Shown: positions 1-12,075 of the stretch, piece after piece
How positions within the stretch are numbered: position 1 is the stretch's first letter
Layout: each line of letters starts with the position of its first letter
NCBI GenBank assembly: GCA_022393335.1
Contig: JAJEKB010021034.1
Span: 652 to 64,651 of the forward strand
Reading direction: 5' to 3'
Origin: Macrotrachela quadricornifera
Taxonomy: Eukaryota > Rotifera > Eurotatoria > Philodinida > Philodinidae
DNA: 64,000 bases
Made by a program: the position numbers and the translations under genes
The notes under the pieces: generated by a model
Databases searched by the model: none
The model's input: only the letters and a program-made list of their open reading frames with translations
Told to the model about the DNA's origin: nothing

Positions 1-3000
1 CGATGCTGTATGATATGCTCGTGTGATATTCATGCTACCAGTAGACCTCCAAACTCCTGTTGATGGGTCATACAACTCCGCACTATTTAAATAACCACCA
101 TTATTCTGACCACCAACAACTAACACTGTCCCATTTGATAAGACCGATGCTGTGTGCCCAAATCGTGAAATATTCATGCCACTAGTAGATCTCCAAACTT
201 CTGTTGACGGATCATACAACTCCGCACTATTTAAAACACTACCATTATTCCGACCACCGCTAACTAACACTGTCCCATTTGACAATATCGATGCTGTATG
301 ATATGCTCGTGTGCTATTCATGCTACCAGTAGACCTCCAAACTCCTGCTGATGGGTCGTACAACTCCGCACTATTTAATTTACCACCATTATTCTGACCA
401 CCAATAACTAATACGGTCCCATTTGATAATATCGATGCTGTGTGCCCAGATCGGTCAAAACTCATGCCACCAGTGTTTGACCATGCTACAACAAAACATC
501 TGAGTCTTTTTTAAGTTATACACGATTGGTATGGGTTGAAAATCAGCGATCTGCAAACAATGTGTCAATACATGAGTGAAAAACCACCTCTTGACTACGC
601 TGTTTGCTGACACTTTCGTCATCTAAGTAATTCTCTCTCATGCTCGTTTTTCTTAGTTCCTGCTCTGCTATCTCAACTTCTCGGATTTTCTCTTCTCCCC
701 ATCGGTTCCTTTTTCTGTTTTATTTTACAGCGCTGAATCCCATCGATAATAGTTCCGAGAGTTTGTGTGAGTTAATGATGCGAAGAGGCACCCATACCCA
801 CGTGTAAGATCGTCTATTCATTAGGTTGTCCAGCAGGATAAATTTTTCACTGTATGCAGTAAAATCTCTCTAATTTGAACACTCTCAGAACCAATCAAAA
901 CTGTTCAGTATACTGAAGTGTTCATATTGGAGGAGGTCTAGTGAATATAATGTCAGAGCATGATTGATTGTCTCTAGTTACTTCGTTTTTAACTAATTGT
1001 TATGAGACTCTTCAATTATATTTGGTCTTAAGAGACGACACGGTCGAATTCACAAAGCATCTTCTGATTCTAGTTAGATAACTTTGCAAAAAGTACGAGG
1101 AACCAGTGTAAACGTGTGTAAAGATGATGTATTAGTGTCATCTTTTGAGAATGTTGAAAACAACACCAAGCGAAACTTGAAATTTATCTTTCAATTCATA
1201 ATAAGATGAACCACGTCCTTTAATTTTTATCAGAATCATCTTCTATTGGAGATCCATACTTTTACGCGATACCATTACTAACCAATGAATATATTCACCG
1301 GTTGCTATACGGTATCTATGGTGATTACTTCGAAGCTAAACTATCTTTCTTTTCACTTTCAACTTCGAATGGTACAATTCGAGAGCCAATGATATTCTTC
1401 ATGATCGTTTTGTTCTGCGCTCCGATGAATTATTTCTCCTACTAGCACTCTTTATACGTATTCACATTATCAAGGTGACGATTATAGCCAATGCTTGAAA
1501 AATGTGTTCACATGCAGACTTAAGGGGTGTTCATATAGGAGAAGACCGAAACCAGCAAAATTCGCTCTGAGAATCTCTTAGAGTGTTCAATATAACAGAG
1601 CGTTCATTTAAGTGGTTCTTTTGGTTTTTCGCGGATTTCTAAAGTTTATTCACCAAACCTTCGAGTATTGAAAAAATGTTTGTACGTTTGGTCATATAGA
1701 AGGCTCTTAGATTGTCTCAAAGTTTCAATATAAACGAAAGTAGCACAACTTCTTTGTTCATTTTGTTCGGTTAAGTTGTCGACGCAGAAGCTGAGTATTG
1801 GTGTGTGATAGATTCCAGTTCTTTGAGAGGGAACTGGTCAGGTGAACTAGATCCATTCGTTGATCGCAACCTGTCATAAAGTAGGAGCCGCCTCACCATA
1901 ATTTTTTTACGCTTCTCATCGGCACGATGCGCTACGTGAGCATGTCGAAATTCAACATAATTCACTCTATCTAAGTATATTGTCAAAAGCTTTAATGTTT
2001 GTGATCAAAATACTGGTTGAACGACTGAGATAACACATAGAACGCAAGCATGATGTTCGGCGCATCGGAAAAAGCAGACGGACATGACATGAAACGATGC
2101 TCCCACAAATTCTTCTCAATGATGAGCTTCTAGCTTAGTAAGGGGAATCGTTCAACGTATGAAGCATCTGATCGACTCTAATCTATTACATCAATGACAA
2201 GACGAATCCGAAATTAATCTAGAAATTCTTCGGAATAAAGTGCAACATCCAAACTTCTTCTCATGTGTTTTAAACAACCATCATTCAGATTAGGTTTCAT
2301 GACAAAATAATTCGTTGGGGAACTGTTTTTACACAAGCATACAATCGAGAAAAGACAATTCAATGCTTCTACTGATACAAATATGTTGAGTATGTAAAGA
2401 GAGCCAAAATCTTTCAGTATTGAACTCTTTTTGCCGAACCGATTGTGATGAAGCTTGGCATAAACTTATTGGGTAATATTATGAAGATTAGATCATTTTG
2501 TTATCGTTGCATTGGGTAGACCGTATCACAGTAACATCAATTTCATCACAATGGAATGAAGCTTTCAGAGTTTATGGAATTTGAACCTATAAATATTGCT
2601 ATTGGTTCGAAAATTGATACCCTTGTGAAGAGATCCAAATGAAGAGCTCCTCTCTTACCAATGCAAGAAGTCTGAAATATTAACCATAGATGTCAATGAT
2701 TGAGATGATGATATTTTTGTAGCGGATATTTCTTGCCTCGTGTTCTATTCTTTGAAAACAAATCCTACATAAACTGCTCATTTTTCATGTTTTTTAGACT
2801 GAGGTATTTCTATGAAAGCGAAATGGAATTTTCACTTTGATTCGTCCTCTATCTAACGCCAAAATCTCCCAAAGCTGTAGCTTGTTCCTAAACCGAATGG
2901 CAAAGCCATGTTTGGAGCCTATTTTTGAATTTTTCCCAACTTTGTATTTCTACTTAAATACAAGCTACAGATCTCGGGAGAGTTTGAGCATTATATAGAG

Positions 3001-4488
3001 GACAATCAGACAATTCTACAACACTAATCAAAGTTAAAATTCTATCTTAGCTTTATATAGACATTTCATCCCGAAAAACATAAAAAATTAACGGTTTTTC
3101 TAGAATTTCTTTTCTAAACAAGTAGAATTCGAGGTAAGAAGGCTCTGCTACAAAAATATGATCATCTCAATCATTAGCATCTATGGTCAAATTTCCAAAC
3201 TTTTTGCATTGGTAAGAATGGAGCTCTTCATTTGGATCTTTTCTCAAGAGTTTCAATTTTTTTTGAACTAAGAGCCATCGTTACAGGCACAACTTCTACA
3301 AACTCTGAAAGCTTCATTCCATTCTGCTGAAGTTGATATAAATTATAGTGTACTCTCCAAAAAATTACTCATACACTCTAGTATCCATGCAATCTTATAC
3401 AGACTTCTGAGCTTCTAACATTTATTAAAAGAATTTCTCCGCGATTCTCAATACTTTGGGATTAGAAAATTCTCTAAATGGCAAGTATCGTCCCCACCGA
3501 GACTCAGCGAGTTACGTGAGTCAAAACCTAGGGCGTAACTTTTATCTACGAGAAATGAAGCTTCTCATAATGAAGTACCATAGAATTTATTGTAATATGT
3601 GAGATTGCCTTCCAAAAAAGTTGCAAAAATAAAACAATCCTATCGCAAACTTTATATTCTGTGTTATGTAGTTCGTATCGTATATCTAGTTGAGCGTCGA
3701 CTTATGAAATGATAATAGTTTGTGAAAAACTAGATTGAAGGTATGAACACGGTTGAGTCAAATGAAGAAGCACACCCTCCCTAATACCTAATGACTTGGG
3801 CATAGTTTCAAGCAAGTGAGACCGTACCTCCTAGTTTGATTGTTGTGGGACTGGTGCATATATTCGTCTGATTGGAACAGGTAAGATTAAAATCCTGTCG
3901 ACATGCTAATGAATAATTACAATGTGATCCATTGTACACCTGATTCAAACATATATGCCCATTCCAGTAGGTGTGAAGTGGACATTGACATGTATTATTA
4001 TTACACTGAAGATATCTGTTCACATCAATACTACATTGATCGCATGTTTGATTGTACATTGAATATTGTTGAAGAGTATTATTTGTATTGTAGAGAATAC
4101 TACCAATTCTTGATGATGACAATGAAGTTGAATTGTCCAGTACAGTACCGGTTGAAAATTCACCCTCAAATAGGCGGCATACGAGCGATGATTGATCATA
4201 GTCAAATGTGCGACATTGACGATTTAGATTGCACTGCATTGCGCACAGTATCAGAGATCGAACACTTGAGAATGTGTCGAGCAGTTCAATCGAATTTTGT
4301 GGTTCAAACGCCGTGCCGAATTCGGTTAATTGAATCAAAGATTCGAACGATTGTGATTGCTGTTGATACGATGTGAGAATAAGGAAGAATACGATTAAAC
4401 GAAGATGCTTTGTCATCATCAGAAGGATCATTTCTCTAGTCAACAGATAAAAAGTCATCGTCATTTTACATATCTGTGGGCGTTCCAA
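1..4488 (-). CDS. Secreted PAN/Apple-EB-Kelch repeat protein, 3' end cut by window edge
   Basis: Two exons are visible on the minus strand. Exon 1 (4488..3828) encodes a hydrophobic signal peptide; the likely start is one of the paired Met codons near 4419, because the residues before them add nothing. A PAN/Apple-like cysteine stretch (LCAMQCNLNRQCRTFDYD) follows, then a cysteine-rich EB/EGF-like module ending in CSNQTNICTSP. Exon 2 (485..1, open to the edge) encodes at least three Kelch-type repeats of about 47 residues, each with SNGTVLV.GG and LNSAELYDPS. Exon 1 ends GAG|GTACGG in phase 1 and exon 2 starts after AG in phase 1, so one 3,342-bp intron joins them in frame. Secretion and glycan or protein binding by the beta-propeller are inferred. 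The domain order is one I associate with bdelloid rotifers. Without the intron, exon 1 would run to a stop at 3808. Confidence 0.8.
486..3827 (-). other. Unusually long intron of the PAN/Kelch gene
   Basis: The donor GTACGG is at 3827 (minus) and the acceptor TTGTTGTAG ends at 486. The phases match (1/1). Length is about 3.3 kb, against roughly 50-80 bp for most introns in this window. It contains a foldback repeat at 2533-3337; no convincing gene was seen in the rest. Short ORFs such as the one near 1771-1986 have no recognisable features. Confidence 0.6.
2533..3337. repeat. Degenerate foldback (inverted-repeat) element, about 805 bp
   Basis: The left arm begins with AACATCAATTTCATC and continues into GGAATGAAGCTTTCAGAGTT. 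The right arm ends with the reverse complement (AACTCTGAAAGCTTCATTCC at about 3301). Similarity continues inwards for about 300 bp per arm; for example, GAAGAGCTCCTCTCTTACCAA near 2641 pairs with TTGGTAAGAATGGAGCTCTTC near 3203. The arms are imperfect, so the element is old. No transposase ORF and no clear target-site duplication were found. Confidence 0.7.
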
Positions 4489-7400
4489 CGCCGAAATGAA
4501 TTACTATTGGAGGATGCTACAGCATCCTATTCATGATCTTCGCAGAATTTGTACTGCAGGTTTCCTCAGCTGAAATCGAATTCAATTAGAATGAGTTCTT
4601 CTTGGAAAAATCTAGAATTTCAGCGTCGGTACTACCCTGAACTGTAAGCTATAGGTTAATATCAACAAGACTTGCGACGAACAATGGGAATAAATTTAAA
4701 ATGAGATCATGAGGAGTTTAACTTACTACCATCAAGTTTCAAACACTTGCTCCATCTTCTGTATAACCTATTTTTGAGCGAAGTGTATGTACTTATTTTG
4801 AAAATGAGAAGTTTTCTCTAAACTACGAGTTGACTTAACGTTCAGATGACGATCACTAACGTCACGCAATATTCTCTATCAAAAAGTCTTTTTAGTTTTA
4901 TCCGTACATGAGTAAGTGACAGGAAGATCATTGATGTTTCCTATATATACTCAATGGATATAACCTAATAAGTCGATCTCTGTATCTTGCTAATATCTTT
5001 TTCAATATTCAATATTCGAACTTTTCTCCAAACTTCTCGAAGTCTCTATAAAATATTTAAGAATCAAATGTAACCGTGAAAAGCTGTGCTTTGAAGACAG
5101 TTAGGCACCCAAATGATGTAGTTTATAATGATGTCTTCTTATAAAGCGAAAAACTGTAAAACCTCTCATGCGTGTGTCTCTATCCATGAAAAAGAAAACG
5201 GAAAACAATTTATGTTCAGAAGTGATTCTAGATCGGTTCGTCTTGATCAACGCGGTTGACGAACAAATTGTTGCAGGTCATTTTTTCGTGCGTCTTTTCA
5301 TTCCAGAAAACTTGTCGATATGGCCAATTATTTTTAAGCAACAGAAAATTTGTTTATTTATAGTTTGTTCTCTCATTAGGCAGCTCAATCGGTAGCTGAC
5401 TGAGCACTGCATCGACTCGAAAGTATTGAAAATGACTAGGATGGAAGATTCTTTTGAATAAGTATTGTAGAAACAGTCAGTCAAGAAATGCAAAACTTGG
5501 TTTTGTGCTCCACTCTGATTGCAGGAAATCGGATGTGAAATGGGTAGCAAACAAAATGAACAGTCGCCTATGAGCTAAACTCTATGTATTGTTTTTCCGT
5601 CACCTTTAATGAAAATTGTTTCAAACAGCAGATAGTTCTACATAAGGGATAGAATTATTCGCGTTTGCATTCATACAAAATCTGATTCTAATATCTTTCT
5701 TGAGAAGGAGAGGCGCAGATGTCAATGAAAAGTGAGCCTAAAGTATTGCAAAAGAGAAGATCTCAGCTACATTTCAATCATGCGATAGACAATTGTTGAA
5801 CTAGATAAAAATAATTTCGATTCATTGGGATGAAAACTGGTAAAGATATTAGCGTAACATATGAATGTCGATTTATCATGAGATAAGTGCTAGGTGTTAT
5901 TTCTAAAATAGATGATTGAATTCTTTGTCAAGTTAAACCGCCCTCAACTGAAATGCTAAGAAGACTAAACCTCTTAAGGATAATAAAAGAATACTGATGC
6001 TTACAGCCATTCTAGATAACATATCATAGTACAACTGAATAAACTTTTGACGGATCCGATTATCAAATTTCACTCTAGTTTTGGACATGAATGTCGAATT
6101 TGACTGTAGAGGATGGAATCGGATTCTAGCATCATAGATTGAAGCTGAAGATTTGCGTATCGATCGGTGTCACCGATGCCTTCTCGGTGATTTAATTACC
6201 TGAATCTTTCCTCGCCTGCAGCAGGATCTGCTTGAGTTTACTGTGTCAGATTATCTTTCGTTAAATTTTAGATAGATAGAAGATTACCTACAAATCATCG
6301 ATCAAATATCAATATTCACTCTCTAATATAACATAGAATATCTGACATACATATTATAAGTGTCATATTAGTCATTCCATATGAGTTACGATCGGTAATA
6401 CTCAATCGATAATTGAGAATTCCACTAAATTTCACACATATCGCAGAGACAAGAGTGTGATGAATATCCAAGCACACCGACAGACAATATACTGCTGTCT
6501 TATCGAGATACTCATCTTTTTACTGAGAGCCTTCATGAAAATGAGAACCGAAAAGACTCTTCTTGTAGGTTGGTCAAGTGCTATCGAGTACCTCCAAAAA
6601 ATGTCAGCTCAAACGAGTGTATCGTCGAGAAACGATATATGCTGGCCAACACTGATCAAAGAGTCATGTTTAAATATTTTGTCAGCTGTATATCTTCGGA
6701 TCGGACATGAACAAGGATTAAAACTTTGAGTATAAGCACACCTAGTTGAATATTCACCGAGGTGAAAATCTCAGAAATTTTGCGCAAAACTCTCATTTTA
6801 GGTCATGACCTTATCCGGGTTAACCGCATCTGCAGAGCTCGGATTAGATGATCCTCAATTTAGAAATGATCGGCAACTGAAATGCAGAAGAATTCGTTTG
6901 AAATGTCAACAGATGGGCACGAGAGTGTCTTTGGACTGAGAGACTCGAACGGAGCCAACCATCAGCGCATGAAATGTTCATATTTTCTAATTATTTTGCC
7001 AAAACAAAATAGAATTGATATTTTTTGTATTAAAGTATGCATTGTCACATTGTTAGTGATGATCGAAGATAACGCAAAAATTCTTTGACAGTGTAGTTCT
7101 TCTCGCTTAGCACGATAGTAATGCTCCCTCATCAGCATGCTCGTTTCTCAAGTTTCTAATAGATATTTACTCAGCGGGACAAAAGGATACATTAGAAACA
7201 AGGATATATTCATAAAGAATTTGGGTTGGATAGGGTCACAAACGAATATGCAGTAAATAGAGTTGCCCAGGAAATGACATCTTCCATTGGCCCTCGGTGG
7301 GTTGAAAATTCTGTGATAGTAGAATATTGCTAAGTAACAAGGACTACTGATTTCCAGATGTGGATCGGATGTGTCTTTTCTGAAACCACTAACACCCACA

Positions 7401-9001
7401 TATCCTCATCTTCAATAATTTATTTCAAAAATTGTATGGCGGAAAACCAAGGAAAAAAACAGATTCTCGGACCTTGGAATAAATTGAACAAACTACGTAT
7501 GTTATTTTCATTAAAATGTATTCGATTTTTGAAGATATCTCATCAAGCTCATGAAAATTGATAAAAATATCTTGGAAACCAGCAAGGGTTGTGAAGAAAC
7601 TGTTTCTATCAAAGAAAATTTCAGTTGACGAAAACAATCTTGGATCTTGAGTGATTCCACTGCTTCCTTCTCATTAGACACACATCAATCAGAGACGTAC
7701 CGAAGGGAGTCTGTGGGCCCGAACCCGCTCCTCTAGAGCGAGAACGTTTATAGGAGGTACGGGAAGAAACGTTTTTGCCCTGCGGAATTTTGTATTTTTC
7801 ATAGTAGGGACTCTTTCTCAAAAATCTCTCATTGCGTACCTGATGCTAGTTTGAATGCAAGGAATGAGTCGCAATTGGTTAGGCTTGAAAATGGTACATG
7901 CTTTACATCTTTGATTATCCTGAAAAACATCTGAACCAATTAGAATCTAGTGTATGTTCTCAGTTTAACTATATTATATTCATTTTCGACTGCAATAAGC
8001 GCGATATTCTTGGAGCTAGTTATTATCTTTCTTGCTCAGGACAAATCTGTCTCACTGGATCCCATGGAAGACAAGAAACGACGATAACGTGCAACTTTTA
8101 CCGTCAATTTCTCATAAAAAATGGCGTTCTGAACTTCGATAATCGGAGTTTACGATGGAAAATTATCAAATTCGATGCATAACTATTGATTCTGAGTGAA
8201 ATCCAACAAAATTCCGAAAGGTTTCCATAGATAATCGCAACTTGAATTTGTCGTCCTGTATAGGTCACTTCTTGGATTCCCATGAATTCGTATACATTCT
8301 GAATCGTAACATAACTTTTCTTTGTCTTTTCTACTCAGCTGTCTATTTTTGCTAATTTTAACAATTCACATGGATCCTCCTGGTGGAAAATGCATGAATT
8401 TAAGTCATCATGCAAACTGAGCGCATCGCTTGTTCACAGGTCATGTTCTGTAGTTTACTGAGAAAAAGTCTTGATAAAAGAAACATCCTTCGAGTCAAAG
8501 CTCATAATAATACAATATTCAGATCGAATCTAAGAGGAAGCAAGGACTAATGTGTTTGAATGCGTATCTCGAGTACGCGATAATATCCCATCACTAGACG
8601 AACACGTTTAGAATGGACGTGTTTAGAGAAAAACGGAGTAGGGACGGTCACTGCATGGATTTGGATGGGTGATGGTGTTGCAGAAATTGAAAAGAAAGAA
8701 TTTAAAGCAGGACTTTTTGGCAACTTACTGTATCAATGAAGATGAATAAATAAAGCGAGATTGGTCGTTTTTTTTCTCTATTTATTTTCTCTTTTTCACT
8801 TGCCTTTCCAGAATCCGTACTTTCAATAAGCATTTCCTGAAATGATGAAGCGAATGATCAAACAAAGCAACTCGGCGATGAAACAAATTCATGTCTTAGA
8901 AGACTGCTTATTCTTGCACAACTTTTTGCAGATACGAGAAGAAAATCATGAGGCAATTTGTATGTATTCTTTTTTGTTGGGTGCAGATCTTTTGATTAGT
9001 G
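4489..9001. other. Gene-poor intergenic stretch
   Basis: About 4.5 kb with only short ORFs (under 100 codons) that have no signal peptide, no known motif and no mutual splice logic. A relatively GC-rich patch at about 7680-7800 encodes an Arg/Ser-rich stretch on the minus strand but cannot be assigned. I see no supported gene. Confidence 0.5.
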
Positions 9002-9788
9002 ATAACCTGTGTCTAAAAAGTCTTAATAAAAAATGTTCGCCCAGTTTTAGGTCACTTAAAAACGAGTCCTGAGTGCAAAAAACAGTCAGTTAGAATCAAA
9101 ATTTTATGCTCTTTCCGAATACGTATCAAATAGTTCGTTTTGATGAAAGCTTAGTGAACCATGAGGTCCTTCTTCTAAAAAGCTCAAAATGGTATTTGTA
9201 CACAGAAAAATAGGGATTTTTCGCAACTCTTAACTTGCTTGGTTTGGACTTTAGAACGGTTTTAGGTTCACCATCTTGTAGAGCATTCAATTCTCTACAA
9301 GACAAGCTATTAAGATAATCGAAATCGTGAATCACTAAAAGCTTGTGGTTCTTTTCTCGAAAGCTACTTTCCATACAAACCGAGTTTTGTCAAAAACTCG
9401 AGTTCTCAAAAAATCGCTTTTTTGTAAAACAATATGTCATCGATCTTCAATGAAATAAAACAGACAATGAAATAGCAAATTTTGTAGAAAATTGAACGCT
9501 CTAGAAAACTAAATAGTGAGAAAATGTTTCTCATTTTGTATTAAATGAATTTCAGTTAGAATACAAAATGAGACGAAATAAAATTCTGTACAAACATCAT
9601 TTTGAGCTCTTTAGAAGAACGACCTCATGGTTCATCAAGCTGTCATCAAAACGAAATATTTGATACATATTCGGAAAGAGCATAAGATTTTGATTCTAGC
9701 TGACTGTTTTTTTACACTCAGGACTCGTTTCTAAGTGACCTAAAACTGGGCGAACATTTTGTATTAAGACTTTTTAGACACAGGTTAT
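9002..9788. repeat. Foldback DNA element with about 300-bp inverted arms (787 bp)
   Basis: ATAACCTGTGTCTAAAAAGT at 9002 recurs inverted, ending at 9788. The arms run about 9002-9305 and 9480-9788 with a high match; the internal GTAGAG-ATTCAATT-CTAC stretch near 9278 pairs with its inverse near 9481. The short ORFs at 9126-9374 and 8842-9072 are by-products of the repeat. No transposase is present, so this is probably a non-autonomous foldback or MITE-like element. A flanking duplication was not obvious. Confidence 0.8.
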
Positions 9789-10423
9789 TACAGAGGTACC
9801 TATAGTTGAAAAGAAGTGATCAGTGAGGCAATCGGTTTAAGAAAAGATGCTTGCAGAATGCTTTGGCAATATTTCAGGTTATATGATGGACTATTGAGAT
9901 TTTCTGGTTGTATACTTGATTAGCTCGATTTATGTTTATGAAAACTCGAAATACTGATGTGTTGCCCCTTGTTAGTTTCAGTGTTTAACCATCTTTGTTT
10001 TCTTTACTTTAATTTTTTTTTTCAATTTACTCAGAGTTTCCATTACAAGTTGTGTTTACAAAGAGTGAACAAACATATACTTTTGCGTTGCTAAATAAAC
10101 GTTCTTTCTATAAATAGAGAGAGACAGGAATAGGGTGTAATGATGAGGGTGAGTTTCATAAGAATTTCAATAAAAATTCAATCTTTCACAGAAAATTCAA
10201 TTCAAGTTACTACGAGGTGTTTTGATCTTGCTTACAGATCTCATCAGGGGGCATGAGGGTGAACATGGCGTAGAAGAAATGTCACCGCTAGTTTCACCTT
10301 TTCCCAAAAGAACTGTTCAGGTAGCTGTAGCATTGCATAATCGTTTACCATGAAATCGAAAGTCGAAATCGTCAACACTCAGAAATAAAAGCTTAAACAG
10401 CTCGCAATTGTTTGTTATTATTA
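9789..10423. other. Intergenic stretch
   Basis: About 600 bp of AT-rich sequence between the foldback element and the small secreted gene. No gene or clear regulatory motif was identified. Confidence 0.4.
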
Positions 10424-10729
10424 TTAAAGTGATACAATAGTCGTCTGAGCAGAAAGACCGAACCAGTTCATGCTCCGCTGGGCTGATCGTTCCATGAGCG
10501 TGTCAGACTCTGCACCATCGATTGAACGCATATTGATCGTAAAACCATGCTTGGTTAGTTCGTAGATAGCAACAACACCACCCGTGATCCTGGTGAGATA
10601 GAGAGGAATGCTTTCAAAGTTCGAGCAAGTGCCGGGCAAGATACCCCCGCAAGCATTGCTAGCAAATGGCTTGGCAATACACGAGCTGATGGAGAAAACG
10701 AATAGCAATACAAATACGAAAGCATTCAT
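10424..10729 (-). CDS. Small secreted protein, 101 aa, unknown family
   Basis: Single-exon ORF starting MNAFVFVLLFVFSISSCIA, a textbook signal peptide with a hydrophobic core and small residues before the likely cleavage site. The mature part is about 80 residues with two nearby cysteines (NACGGILPGTC) and no transmembrane segment. A TATA-like ATATATA lies about 60 bp upstream of the ATG on the minus strand, near 10790. I do not recognise the family. The ORF could be a lineage-specific secreted peptide or, less likely, the first exon of a longer gene. Confidence rests on the signal peptide and the promoter-like box only. Confidence 0.55.
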   Translation of the reverse strand: MNAFVFVLLFVFSISSCIAKPFASNACGGILPGTCSNFESIPLYLTRITGGVVAIYELTKHGFTINMRSIDGAESDTLMERSAQRSMNWFGLSAQTTIVSL

Positions 10730-10802
10730 TTTACACAGTGATGATTCGAAGAGAAATGTACCGATTCAATCAATCGAAATCAGTTTATGTATATATCCTT
10801 AG

Positions 10803-11239
10803 AAATTAGTATCATATTTTCCCATTACGATGGTTATCTGATGCTAATCAGTCTTCAAAATACTACACGAATAATTCTGACGAAATTGAAATTGCAAAAA
10901 CTGATATCATAATTCCTATCATTAAAAATATTGATTTATTTGCACCTATTTCTTCTCTAATGATAAATCGAGATGATCTATCCGATTCAGAACATGTTCC
11001 AATCAATCATATTTGAGTTCATTACAACTTTTTTAATCCAATCAACGATGAAAACTATTCACGAATCTTGAGATTATTGATCAATTAGTTTTCATTAGAA
11101 ATTTTTATGTAAAACGAAACAAGATAAAATCTCATCTTGATCGAGGCCTTTTTCGATTGGTTGACATAGTTCAATCATTATGATCATTATGACAGATTTT
11201 TCGTAAAGCTTTTTCTAAAAATACCTTTTGGTTCTCAGT
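10803..11239. other. Intergenic stretch, possibly decayed coding DNA
   Basis: AT-rich sequence of about 440 bp. A stretch near 10900-11010 reads as a short plausible peptide before a stop, but it is too degenerate to assign. It leads into an acceptor-like GGTTCTCAG just before the ZZ-finger pseudogene. Confidence 0.3.
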
Positions 11240-11622
11240 GTGTCGGTTCACGAAGGTGTTAGTTATGATGCTTGTGGGAAAAGTAATTTTCTTTCCAAAT
11301 GTTTGTTTACGCATTTCGATATTCCATCTCCACTTCCTCCCCAGATCAACATTTTTTCGGTCAGATCCAATGATCCAATATCCAAATAATACTCAACCTG
11401 TTATGATTACAATCTGTGTTTAACATGTTATGAACAAAATGAAATATTCAGCCATCATACTACCGAACATCCAATGCAATGTAACATCCCCAATGAACTA
11501 TTCTCAATCACTTTGTTGATTGTTAAACAAATCGATCCCTATGTCAAAGATACAAAATCAATCTACTATTCTCAACTTTTGCTTTTCAGCAAAAGATCTT
11601 TTTTTGTCAAAATTGATTAAAA
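11240..11622 (+). pseudogene. KCMF1-like ZZ-type zinc finger pseudogene
   Basis: Frame 2 reads SVHEGVSYDACGKSNF, matching the start of KCMF1-type E3 ligases (M-S-x-HEGVSCDxC). After about 35 unrelated residues and an in-frame TAA, the same frame resumes with CYDYNLCLTCYEQN and HHTTEHPMQC, the second half of the ZZ finger including its His pair. The expected start codon is GTG (11240-11242) instead of ATG, the first zinc Cys is Tyr, and extra sequence separates the two halves. It is therefore a broken copy. The downstream C2H2-type part of KCMF1 is not recognisable. Family identity comes from the motif pattern; inactivity follows from the lesions. Confidence 0.7.
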
Positions 11623-11829
11623 GTGATGTGTTTGTAAACTAAGTATAAATGCAGTGTTTAGTTTCATCGACGCGTTTCGTGTTATTTATTTCAAAATAAA
11701 AGCACTCATCACGGCTCTGCAAAACCCTTTTTTAGCCCAAATAAACAAATTAAAAGAGAAAGTAAACTAAATAAATAAGAAAAAGCTAAATTATCAAATC
11801 AAAATAGAAAAGGAATTAGCTCAACAGTA

Positions 11830-12041
11830 GTGTCACATATCCAAGATTTTGAAGATGCCACCGCGCCTCCTGAAGGAGATACCGTATCTCTCGTGGGAGA
11901 TGCGGGTGAGGATGTGAGAGATGTGCATCTCTAGCGAAAATCTTACATGTCCAATGACAAACGATCGCATCTCCCGGATGTGAGTGTGGCGTCTCCCTCA
12001 GGAGACGTGATGGTATCTCCAAAATCTTGGATATGTGACAC
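11830..12041. mobile_element. Short MITE-like palindromic element, 212 bp
   Basis: The terminal inverted repeat GTGTCACATATCCAAGATTT is perfect at both ends (11830 and 12041 inverted). Subterminal GGAGAT/ATCTCC blocks recur in both orientations. The element is clearly more GC-rich than its surroundings. The 77-codon minus-strand ORF across it is a by-product. No clear target-site duplication was found, so the superfamily is unassigned. Confidence 0.75.
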
Positions 12042-12075
12042 CATTCCATTACCTACTGTGTTTGTCACTAGAGCG

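Noticed and set aside
1771..1986. 71-codon minus-strand ORF
   Set aside because: Lies inside the long PAN/Kelch intron, with no motif or codon bias supporting a gene.
3903..4376. 157-codon plus-strand ORF
   Set aside because: Antisense shadow of the PAN/EB exon, which has the signal peptide and cysteine modules in the other strand.
5168..5550. Overlapping short ORFs on both strands
   Set aside because: Chance ORFs; no signal peptide, domain or splice logic.
9126..9374. 82-codon ORF
   Set aside because: Lies within the foldback arm and changes with the inverted copy; a repeat artefact.
11816..12049. 77-codon His/Leu-rich ORF
   Set aside because: Exactly spans the palindromic MITE and reads its terminal repeats at both ends.
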